A stretch of DNA of 11,227 nt from Candidatus Pacearchaeota archaeon. GTDB taxonomy: Archaea > Nanoarchaeota > Nanoarchaeia > Pacearchaeales > GW2011-AR1. This document shows positions 6,388 through 11,227 of this stretch, one piece after another (positions within the stretch are counted from its first letter, which is position 1; every line of letters starts with the position of its first letter). The notes beneath the pieces are model-generated. The model searched no databases. It saw nothing but the letters and a program-made list of their open reading frames with translations, and was not told the DNA's origin. A program made the translations under genes and the position numbers. The DNA lies in the NCBI GenBank assembly GCA_002686195.1, contig NZAS01000064.1, forward strand, positions 10,762 to 21,988, in the 5' to 3' direction.

Positions 6388-6532
6388 CAAACCTACTTTT
6401 CTCACCGCACCAAGGACAGAACCATTTTCTGTCCAGTAGTAAAAATTCTTCTACTGCTATGGACCACCAACCACTACACTTGTGACACATAAAATGATAT
6501 AGTACTTCAGTACTAATCCGTGGGTTGCTCAA
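6332..6532 (-). CDS. Small zinc-ribbon protein between gp45 and gp44
   Basis: A short protein with two CxxC knuckles, CHKC (16-19) and CPWC (39-42), spaced as in a treble-clef or zinc-ribbon fold, separated by an aromatic segment SGWWSIAVEEF. The C-terminal tail is charged. From its TTG at 6532 it has 66 residues and overlaps the gp45 stop by 20 bp; the first ATG, at 6490, would give 52 residues and still keep all four cysteines. Neither start has a convincing Shine-Dalgarno. It overlaps gp44 by 56 bp in another frame. Its place between clamp and clamp-loader genes hints at a role in replication or transcription (in T4 the RNA-polymerase-binding protein RpbA is encoded near gp45), but there is no sequence evidence for a specific function. 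Confidence 0.65.
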   Translation of the reverse strand: MSNPRISTEVLYHFMCHKCSGWWSIAVEEFLLLDRKWFCPWCGEKSRFDDEREFPVRRKVSSKNDN

Positions 6533-7151
6533 GAGCGATCCAGTAAGTTACCTTACTACCCTTCCAACAAGATACCAGGGCCTGGGATGATACAGAAACA
6601 TCATACTTATCAGGAATCATTTTGAGATTATCAGCCTTGAAATTGAACTCATAATCTTGACCATTATCATCCAACGTAACATCATAATTGTTCGATGTTG
6701 AATTTTTCAGATCGGTAACTGTAATCTTACCTCGGGTCATAACAACATCTGGCAACTGCATCACTGTGGATGCTTTCAATACGTTAGCCAATGTTTCTTG
6801 TGAAACTTCAAAATGTACATCTGTATCTGGTGCATTGAATGTATCTGGTGGGGAAATCAGAATAGATGGATCCGAATAGAAATAACGAATATTTGATCCA
6901 CCACCATTGACAGTCAAATATTTTTCTTCCATTTTCAAATTCGGGTCTTTCACCAAAGTCAACACACCAAGAAATTCTGTTAGATCGTAAATACCGAATT
7001 CCTGTGTGAAGTCCTCTGAAACATCTGCCTCTGCCAAAATATTTTTCATGGTAGACATTGTTCGTACCTGGCAACCTTCTTTGATTAAAATATTTTGATT
7101 GATATTTGAAAAGTTCTTTAGAACTTCAATCGTATCATTACTTAACTTCAT
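6513..7151 (-). CDS. 45: Sliding clamp gp45
   Basis: DNA polymerase processivity clamp of the T4 gp45 type, a trimeric ring that holds gp43 on DNA and in T4 also activates late transcription. The 212-residue product (T4: 228) begins MKLSNDTIEVLKNFSNIN, a typical gp45 N terminus, with NILIKEGCQVRTMS (22-35), FGIYDLTEFLGVL (53-65) and the late segment YDVSVSSQALVSCW (~182-195). The ATG at 7151 is chosen because AGGAG lies 7 nt upstream; an upstream in-frame start would add six residues. It overlaps the DUF3310-like gene by 14 bp. Confidence 0.93.
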   Translation of the reverse strand: MKLSNDTIEVLKNFSNINQNILIKEGCQVRTMSTMKNILAEADVSEDFTQEFGIYDLTEFLGVLTLVKDPNLKMEEKYLTVNGGGSNIRYFYSDPSILISPPDTFNAPDTDVHFEVSQETLANVLKASTVMQLPDVVMTRGKITVTDLKNSTSNNYDVTLDDNGQDYEFNFKADNLKMIPDKYDVSVSSQALVSCWKGSKVTYWIALEQPTD

Positions 7152-7446
7152 CTTCACTCTCCTGCTCATGTATGTGGAGCATCATAATACCATAATGTAA
7201 AATTTTCATAAGGTCATCTTTATTCTTGCCGCCCTTCCGGCCATATCGTTGAGCATACTTCAAAATGTTGCCCATACAAAATCCCGAACCATGACCACAT
7301 TCTTCAATGAACTCCATGGCTTGAAATCTGTTTTTTGAATAATGTAATTGGTAGGTGTTATCAATATACGTTCTCAATTCTTTTAGTGATTTGTTTTCAC
7401 TAAACTTGTAAATATTTTCTGGAATCTTTGTCACTTTCATATTCAT
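7138..7446 (-). CDS. DUF3310 (SaV-like) protein
   Basis: A 102-residue protein (from ATG 7446) whose core LHYSKNRFQAMEFIEECG (34-51), followed by FCMGNILKYAQRYGRKGG and DDLMKILHYGIMML, fits the DUF3310 family: 'HY....iE.idfIe..g..F..GN.iKY..R.grK....Dl.Ka..Y'. Such proteins are widespread in phages and are sometimes annotated as nucleotide kinase-like, without solid biochemical proof. The start is ambiguous: AAGGTG lies 8 nt before ATG 7446, but a strong promoter (7448-7476) would begin transcription near 7441, favouring ATG 7440 (MKVTKIPEN) as a leaderless start. A TTG at 7476 is part of the promoter's -35 box and unlikely to be used. The gene precedes gp45 and overlaps it by 14 bp, so its promoter probably also feeds the clamp and loader genes. 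Confidence 0.75.
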   Translation of the reverse strand: MNMKVTKIPENIYKFSENKSLKELRTYIDNTYQLHYSKNRFQAMEFIEECGHGSGFCMGNILKYAQRYGRKGGKNKDDLMKILHYGIMMLHIHEQESEDEVK

Positions 7447-7447
7447 A

Positions 7448-7476
7448 ATAATAACACCTTTTTCAGTGATTGTCAA
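7448..7476 (-). promoter_or_regulatory. Sigma70-like extended -10 promoter upstream of DUF3310/gp45
   Basis: Minus-strand TTGACA (7476-7471), a 17-nt spacer ending in TGT, then TATTAT (7453-7448), giving an extended -10 (TGnTATTAT). The spacer end and -10 are shared with the hsp20 promoter (both read TGTTATTATTAT). It would drive DUF3310, gp45, the zinc-ribbon gene and gp44. The predicted start is near 7441, at the first codons of the DUF3310-like gene. Confidence 0.7.
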
Positions 7477-7592
7477 GGGGAAATGAGGGCAGGATAGATG
7501 TGTCAGTGGCGGCTGACAGAGCTTTCTTCAAGGGCCTCTCCAAGCATCAGGTGAAGGCTCCCAGTTACCTGAGAGCCGCACCCCCATAACCT
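7477..7592 (-). ncRNA. GC-rich, hairpin-forming intergenic RNA element (candidate)
   Basis: This 116-bp gap between hsp20 and the DUF3310-like promoter has no ORF and is about 57% G+C by my count, in otherwise AT-rich DNA. Read as hsp20-proximal RNA it holds a 9-bp hairpin with one wobble and a GUAA (GNRA) tetraloop at 7577-7556, and a 6-bp stem with a 6-nt loop at 7518-7501. Two competing pairings are possible: UCAGGU (7572-7567) with ACCUGA (7552-7547), and GUGCGGCU (7581-7574) with AGCCGCCAC (7514-7506) with one bulge. No U-run follows either hairpin, so it is not a standard intrinsic terminator. It may be a 3'-end or processing structure, a small RNA, or a cis-regulator. I recognise no known RNA family. 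Confidence 0.5.
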
Positions 7593-8048
7593 CTAACTAA
7601 TTTTGATGAGTTTTGGTTTCTTCTCATCTGGTACAATACGTTCAATCTCAACGTATAGCATACCATCTTCCATCTTCGCACGATTCACTACTGCATCATC
7701 TGCCATGGACCAAGTCCTGGAGAATTTACGTTGTGAGATACCACGATGAACCAGAACAGCCGAGTTATTGTCATTCGACATTTCATCCTTATCATTATCT
7801 TTCGTCGCAACTACCAGTTTTCCTTCGACAGTCTTGATTTCGATATCCTTCTTGTCGTATCCTGCCAACGCAACTTCGACCTGCCATTTGTTTTCGTCTA
7901 ACTTACGAATATTGTAAGGCGGGAAATTGGCAGTTGTATGTAGTTGATAGTGTTCATTCAGTCTGTCAAAAAGACTGTCAAAACCGACAAAGTGTGGGGC
8001 CAGAGTGGCCGTGTCAAAAAGATTTGCTAATGCTTTGCTTGTAACCAT
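7593..8048 (-). CDS. Small heat shock protein Hsp20 (IbpA-like)
   Basis: A 151-residue small heat shock protein. The alpha-crystallin domain spans ~43-138: PPYNIRKLDENKWQVEVALAGYDKKDIEI (43-71), GKLVV (76-80), then HRGISQRKFSRTWSM (101-115) and MEDGMLYVEIER (126-137). The tail carries IKI (148-150), the I-x-I motif used for oligomer assembly. Such ATP-independent holdases keep unfolding proteins soluble; Hsp20 genes are a hallmark of T4-like cyanophages and relatives. The start ATG has a strong AGGAGGT 8 nt upstream. The gene stands alone with its own promoters (8115-8151) and a 5' leader hairpin, suggesting high and separately timed expression. Confidence 0.95.
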   Translation of the reverse strand: MVTSKALANLFDTATLAPHFVGFDSLFDRLNEHYQLHTTANFPPYNIRKLDENKWQVEVALAGYDKKDIEIKTVEGKLVVATKDNDKDEMSNDNNSAVLVHRGISQRKFSRTWSMADDAVVNRAKMEDGMLYVEIERIVPDEKKPKLIKIS

Positions 8049-8056
8049 TTTATGTT

Positions 8057-8063
8057 ACCTCCT
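8057..8063 (-). promoter_or_regulatory. Strong Shine-Dalgarno of hsp20
   Basis: AGGAGGT on the minus strand, 8 nt before the hsp20 ATG, the strongest ribosome-binding site in the window. It fixes the start at 8048. Confidence 0.85.
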
Positions 8064-8085
8064 ATTACTGTTTAGCAAGGTTGAA

Positions 8086-8110
8086 TGAGAAACCCCGAAG
8101 GCATTCCTCA
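8086..8110 (-). promoter_or_regulatory. UUCG tetraloop hairpin in the hsp20 leader
   Basis: Minus-strand stem TGAGGAATGCC / GGGTTTCTCA closed by C(UUCG)G, with ten pairs (two G-U) and one bulged G. It sits between the promoters and the Shine-Dalgarno. No U-run follows, so it is not an intrinsic terminator. If transcription starts near 8116 the hairpin lies only a few nucleotides from the mRNA 5' end, where it could protect the message; melting could also make it heat-responsive. Confidence 0.6.
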
Positions 8111-8114
8111 GTAG

Positions 8115-8122
8115 TATTTATA
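8115..8122 (-). promoter_or_regulatory. T4-type late promoter box of hsp20
   Basis: Perfect TATAAATA on the minus strand, directly abutting the TATTAT box of the sigma70-like promoter. In T4 this octamer is the whole late promoter, read by the gp55 sigma with gp33 and the gp45 clamp. The late transcript would start near 8109, inside the base of the leader hairpin. Confidence 0.6.
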
Positions 8123-8151
8123 ATAATAACAGGAAAAAGATTCTCTGTCAA
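8123..8151 (-). promoter_or_regulatory. Sigma70-like extended -10 promoter of hsp20
   Basis: TTGACA (8151-8146), a 17-nt spacer ending TGT, then TATTAT (8128-8123). The -35 is perfect and the extended TG is present. It begins four nucleotides after the stop of the upstream gene, in a true intergenic gap, which strengthens the call. Confidence 0.75.
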
Positions 8152-8154
8152 GGG

Positions 8155-8499
8155 TTATCTCGATATTAAATATAGAAGAACTAAAACAAGTAAACCATAA
8201 AAACCATACCTGAAAAGCTTACCCATAGCCACATAAAAACAATGTGCTACTTGTAACTTCCACATCTTACCCGAATCGTAGTTGATCTTAGCGGCATTTT
8301 GTAATTCCAATCGAACTGGCGCTGGCAAACGCTTTTGAAGAAGGGCCCATTGAGGATACTCATAAAAGGGATCCATGTGTGCCTGCTTATAGGCCACTTT
8401 GTACACCTTCTCCGGCTTCCATTTCTCACACCAGGCAACTAGACAAATCAAGTCGTCGTCGTTGATATCGACATAGTTAGGTTCTACATTAATCTTCAC
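8155..8499 (-). CDS. Unknown small protein with C-terminal membrane segment
   Basis: A 114-residue protein I do not recognise. It starts at GTG 8499, overlapping the deformylase end by 11 bp; the next in-frame Met is at residue 42, which would discard much of the protein. The N-terminal half is acidic, then basic and aromatic (WCEKWKPEKVYKVAY, 23-37). Residues ~98-113 (YGFYGLLVLVLLYLIS) form one hydrophobic segment ending two residues from the C terminus, so the protein is probably a tail-anchored inner membrane protein with its body in the cytoplasm. It has no signal peptide. It is the last gene before the hsp20 promoter region. Confidence 0.65.
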   Translation of the reverse strand: MKINVEPNYVDINDDDLICLVAWCEKWKPEKVYKVAYKQAHMDPFYEYPQWALLQKRLPAPVRLELQNAAKINYDSGKMWKLQVAHCFYVAMGKLFRYGFYGLLVLVLLYLISR

Positions 8500-8998
8500 G
8501 TTTCTTCATCCGTTCTAATTTCTTTGATTCTTTCTTTGCTTTATTCAAATGATATATACTGGCACGTTTTGTAAACACCAAACCATTCAAATGATCTATC
8601 TCATGCTGTATGATTCGTGCAGTAATACCGGTAGGTTGATTCTCAACCGTTGTACCGTCAGGATCATAATATGTAAGTTTTATAGTCTTGGGTCTTTTGA
8701 TATTGACAAAGAAATGTGGAAAACTCAAACAACCTTCTATCATGTATTCGTCACCATCTTCTTTGACAACCTCATAAGTGGGGTTGATAAATACGTGCTC
8801 AATATCTTCACCCATACCCACAACAATAACCCGTGTATTCAAATCAATCTGCGGGGCCGCCAAACCAATACCATTATTAGTTCTTCGGATTTTCTGCATA
8901 TGGTCTATTAGTTCATTGATATCCATAAGGGGGTTATCGAAATCCCAAGCATCTGCTACTTTATGCAGTGCTGGGTGTGGGTCGTAAACTAGGTTCAT
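8489..8998 (-). CDS. def: Peptide deformylase
   Basis: A 169-residue peptide deformylase, the metalloenzyme that removes the formyl group from the N-terminal methionine of new proteins. All three signature motifs are intact: GIGLAAPQ (43-50), EGCLS (88-92) with metal ligand Cys90, and HEIDH (132-136) with ligands His132 and His136 and catalytic Glu133. The Lys-rich tail (152-169) is unassigned. Phage deformylases are typical of marine T4-like phages. The ATG overlaps the gp46 stop by 4 bp (8995-8998), so translation is probably coupled. Confidence 0.96.
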   Translation of the reverse strand: MNLVYDPHPALHKVADAWDFDNPLMDINELIDHMQKIRRTNNGIGLAAPQIDLNTRVIVVGMGEDIEHVFINPTYEVVKEDGDEYMIEGCLSFPHFFVNIKRPKTIKLTYYDPDGTTVENQPTGITARIIQHEIDHLNGLVFTKRASIYHLNKAKKESKKLERMKKRED

Positions 8999-10668
8999 GA
9001 AATCATCCTACTAAAGTTGTTCTGTTTTTGAAAACAAATACTGTGCTCGAATTTATCTACACTCAAATCAGGTTTATGACTTACCAAAAATACATTCTCA
9101 TCTGATAGTGTTGCAAGGATACGGAGAAACTCATCAGTACCATTCGCATCCAAACTTGAATCAAATATTTCATCCAATATCAATAGATTCGTATTTGTAG
9201 AGTTTTTCATCTTAGCTATTTGTCGCCAGGTAAAAAGAAGTGCCAGGTCAATTCTCATCTTTTCACCTTCACTAAAATTAGCATAAGAAAACTCATCACG
9301 ATATCTAGATTTGATTGTTTCATTGAACTCCTCATCCAATTGAAACTTGACCTGGAACTCCAATTTGTTCAAGTACATATTAATAAAATCATTCATTACA
9401 GGAAGATACTTACAAACTATCTTTGTTTTTATACCAGAGTCCTGCAACAGTTGTTTAGCTATTATATAATAATTTTGATCCATTGTCAAGGAATTTCTTT
9501 CCTTATTCACAGATTTTATTTCTTCCTTATACATTTTTAATTTAGTTTTATCTTCGGCCAATTCTATTTCTATAACCGCAAGACTTTCCATTTGTGCAAC
9601 CAACTCACTGTTGAACTGTTCTAAAGCTTTCATAGAAACCTGTTGTTTGGCAATACCAATTTCCATAAGAGTATACTCAGTTTCTTGCTTATCCATGTGA
9701 GTCAATCGTTCATTCATTTCTGTTATGGCTTCAGAATTTGTCAGTATCTTATCACTTCGTTTTCCAATTTCATGTTCTTTAAATGTAGCATCTATATGCT
9801 GATGACAAGTAGGACAATCATCATTATCGTGAAACCATTTTATTTCTGTTCGCATCCTACTGGCGTTATGACTCAACTTATCACGAACTCTTATAAACTC
9901 CTGTTTCTCGTTATGTAATTTCTGATACTGTGGACTGATATTTTCATTCCAATCAAGTATACCTTCATATAAAGATTTTATTTCTTTTGTATTGTCAGTA
10001 ATCTTCTTCTTGGTTGCATCTTTAGATGTTTTACTCTGACCTTTAATTTTTTCAATATGGTCGGTAGTCATTGTAATTTTAGTTTCTAACAAATCTGCTT
10101 GATGCACCAACTGATTCTGTCTGTCCTTGAGGTCTTTTATTTTCTGTTTCAATATCCAATTCATCATAGAGAAAATTTTGATATCTAATATCTCTTCCAC
10201 GACCTCTCGTCTGGCTCGGGCAGTCAGTTGCATGAACGGAACAAACGATGATGAACCAAGCATAACTACCTGTGTAAAGGACCTATAATTTAGTTTGAGA
10301 ATTTGTTCCTCTAACTGTTTTTGATAATCTCTTACAGAGGCATCCTGATTCAATAACTTACCATTTTGATAAATTTCAAAACGAGTAGGTTTTATACTCC
10401 GTTTGATATGATACTTCTTTCTACCAATACTGAAAAAAACTTCAACAACACAATCCCGTTCATTTACAGAATTGACAAGTTGATCCTTTTTGATATTGCG
10501 AAAGGGCTTACCAAACAAACCAAAACACAACGCATCGAGCATTGTTGACTTACCTGATCCATTCTCACCCGTGACGAGTGTAGTGGAATATTTGTTTAGT
10601 TCAATTTCGGTAGGTGTGTTGCCTGTAGAAAGAAAATTCTTCCAACTTACCTTCTCAAATACTATCAT
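8995..10668 (-). CDS. 46: Recombination endonuclease subunit gp46 (Rad50/SbcC-like)
   Basis: A 557-residue SMC-like ATPase, partner of gp47 in the phage Mre11-Rad50 complex that resects DNA ends for recombination-dependent replication. Walker A is GENGSGKS (34-41), followed by a coiled coil from ~170 to ~390 interrupted by the zinc hook CPTC (Cys285, Cys288). The ABC signature is NFSEGEK (464-470), Walker B LLILDE (495-500), and the H-loop His is in LVSHKPD (528-534). Length matches T4 gp46 (560). It overlaps gp47 by 4 bp (ATGA at 10665-10668), matching the fixed pairing of the two subunits. A perfect sigma70 promoter match lies inside it at 9461-9489. Confidence 0.97.
   Translation of the reverse strand: MIVFEKVSWKNFLSTGNTPTEIELNKYSTTLVTGENGSGKSTMLDALCFGLFGKPFRNIKKDQLVNSVNERDCVVEVFFSIGRKKYHIKRSIKPTRFEIYQNGKLLNQDASVRDYQKQLEEQILKLNYRSFTQVVMLGSSSFVPFMQLTARARREVVEEILDIKIFSMMNWILKQKIKDLKDRQNQLVHQADLLETKITMTTDHIEKIKGQSKTSKDATKKKITDNTKEIKSLYEGILDWNENISPQYQKLHNEKQEFIRVRDKLSHNASRMRTEIKWFHDNDDCPTCHQHIDATFKEHEIGKRSDKILTNSEAITEMNERLTHMDKQETEYTLMEIGIAKQQVSMKALEQFNSELVAQMESLAVIEIELAEDKTKLKMYKEEIKSVNKERNSLTMDQNYYIIAKQLLQDSGIKTKIVCKYLPVMNDFINMYLNKLEFQVKFQLDEEFNETIKSRYRDEFSYANFSEGEKMRIDLALLFTWRQIAKMKNSTNTNLLILDEIFDSSLDANGTDEFLRILATLSDENVFLVSHKPDLSVDKFEHSICFQKQNNFSRMIS
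9461..9489 (-). promoter_or_regulatory. Perfect sigma70 consensus inside gp46
   Basis: Minus-strand TTGACA (9489-9484), exactly 17 nt, then TATAAT (9466-9461): 12 of 12 consensus bases, at codons ~393-403 of gp46. If active it would transcribe the last third of gp46, deformylase and the membrane protein gene. It could be chance, since it lies in AT-rich coding sequence. Confidence 0.45.
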
Positions 10669-11227
10669 ACTACTTCGTTGGCTTCTACATATAAAGTTTT
10701 CAAAAGATTATTCAATTTATTTTTGTTTAGTCCTTGACTATCAATTTCATCTACATATTTTTGTAGTAAACTAATAGTATCTTCCATTTCTTCAAAATGT
10801 TCCTCTGTAAGATTTTCGTGATCCAAGTCAGAAAAATCTTCAACTATTTTCAATTCGTGAAAGTTACCTTCATTGTAGCAACGATCCACAAAACGGTCGA
10901 AAGTATAAAAATCTGTTTTGTTTACTACAAATAATTTTACATAGCAACCTTCATACTCGGACAAATTTGTTTCCAACATATTTTGTTGACTGTCATCATA
11001 AAAGATTTTCTTAAATAGTCTATTGGGATTTTGATAAAACTCCAACTCTCTTGTTTCAGTGTCAAGAATATGAAACCCCTTGGCAGTATTATAATCTGAC
11101 CAAGTTATTTCGTATGGTGCTCCCAAATATCGTATCTGTCCATCGTCTTGCTGTTGATGAAAATGTCCAGAAAATACTCTTTCATATCTTTTGAATATGT
11201 CTCTGGGAATTCCATCTTCACAATAAA
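10665..11227 (-). CDS. 47: Recombination endonuclease subunit gp47 (Mre11/SbcD-like), C-terminal part
   Basis: C-terminal ~186 residues of the T4 gp47 nuclease, a calcineurin-like metallophosphatase paired with gp46. The frame is open to the right window edge, so the true start lies outside. Near the edge I read IPRDIFKRYERVFSGHFHQQ by hand: SGHFH is the last metal-binding motif of the Mre11/SbcD family, followed by GQIRYLGAPYEITWSDY and GFHILDTE, the usual gp47 continuation. The earlier phosphoesterase motifs are not in the window. The rest, rich in acidic residues, is the cap and C-terminal region that contacts gp46. The TTG in YLGAPY near 11126 is internal, not a start. The stop overlaps the gp46 ATG. 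Confidence 0.93.
   Translation of the reverse strand, partial: YCEDGIPRDIFKRYERVFSGHFHQQQDDGQIRYLGAPYEITWSDYNTAKGFHILDTETRELEFYQNPNRLFKKIFYDDSQQNMLETNLSEYEGCYVKLFVVNKTDFYTFDRFVDRCYNEGNFHELKIVEDFSDLDHENLTEEHFEEMEDTISLLQKYVDEIDSQGLNKNKLNNLLKTLYVEANEVV

Noticed and set aside
6808..7074. Minus-strand 88-codon frame within the sliding clamp
   Set aside because: Wholly inside gp45 in another frame, Cys- and Arg-rich in a way typical of frame shadows, and without its own start signals.
7556..7577. Intrinsic terminator after hsp20
   Set aside because: The hairpin is strong, but it is followed by TTCACC rather than a run of T, so it does not meet the usual definition.
7964..7983. Two TTGACA boxes in tandem within hsp20
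   Set aside because: No -10 box follows either one at 16-18 nt. The repeat encodes the FDSLFD stretch and is explained by the protein sequence.
8549..8911. Plus-strand ORF of 120 codons, the longest on that strand
   Set aside because: Antisense to peptide deformylase with all three catalytic motifs intact; composition is that of a shadow frame.
1..11227. tRNA genes, CRISPR arrays, insertion sequences, integration sites
   Set aside because: I saw no cloverleaf-like stretch, no regularly spaced repeats, no transposase and no terminal inverted repeats; nearly all the sequence is taken up by phage genes.

Overview
This window is almost certainly part of the replication/recombination module of a T4-like myovirus, most plausibly a marine one. 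Every credible gene lies on the minus strand, genes are packed with 4-20 bp overlaps, and the T4 core genes appear in T4-like order. Read in the direction of transcription (right to left) they are gp47 (cut by the right edge), gp46, peptide deformylase, an unknown membrane-tailed protein, an Hsp20 chaperone, a DUF3310-like protein, gp45 sliding clamp, a small zinc-ribbon protein, gp44 clamp loader, a DNA cytosine-C5 methyltransferase, a CmoA-like SAM enzyme, a short NUMOD3-like ORF, gp62, RegA, a small conserved phage protein, a RimK-like ATP-grasp/RimB-like protease fusion, and the N-terminal part of DNA polymerase gp43 (cut by the left edge). Phage peptide deformylase and Hsp20 are typical of cyanophages and related marine T4-like phages; the host cannot be named from the sequence.

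Region by region: 8489-11227 holds the gp46/gp47 recombination nuclease and deformylase, joined by ATGA overlaps. 7477-8154 is the loosest part: it holds hsp20 with its own promoter region (a sigma70-like promoter directly abutting a T4-late-type TATAAATA box, then a UUCG hairpin and a strong Shine-Dalgarno) and a GC-rich, hairpin-forming intergenic stretch. 5446-7446 carries clamp and clamp-loader genes. 3468-5449 is accessory cargo between gp44 and gp62, which are adjacent in T4. 1-3532 returns to gp62-regA-gp43, with a second accessory gene (RimK/RimB fusion) just before the polymerase.

The most exciting part is the accessory pair at 3631-5449. A C5 DNA methyltransferase overlaps by 8 bp a close relative of CmoA, the bacterial enzyme that makes carboxy-S-adenosylmethionine (CxSAM). 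The methyltransferase has all catalytic motifs but carries Ser instead of Gln after the catalytic Cys, and Arg instead of the near-invariant Asn of motif X. These are the two cofactor-pocket positions that others have engineered to make C5 methyltransferases accept larger groups, and a basic residue at the motif X Asn is the change reported to confer CxSAM use. I therefore propose that this phage makes 5-carboxymethylcytosine, or a derivative, in its DNA. This is inference. A caveat is that the CmoA-like protein has Glu where E. coli CmoA has its carboxylate-binding Arg199, with an Arg one helical turn away.

The core genes form a replisome: gp45 clamp, gp44/gp62 loader, gp43 polymerase, RegA translational control, and gp46/gp47 end processing for recombination-dependent replication. 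The modification pair would act on the DNA this replisome makes. No tRNA, CRISPR array, insertion sequence or clear intrinsic terminator was found.
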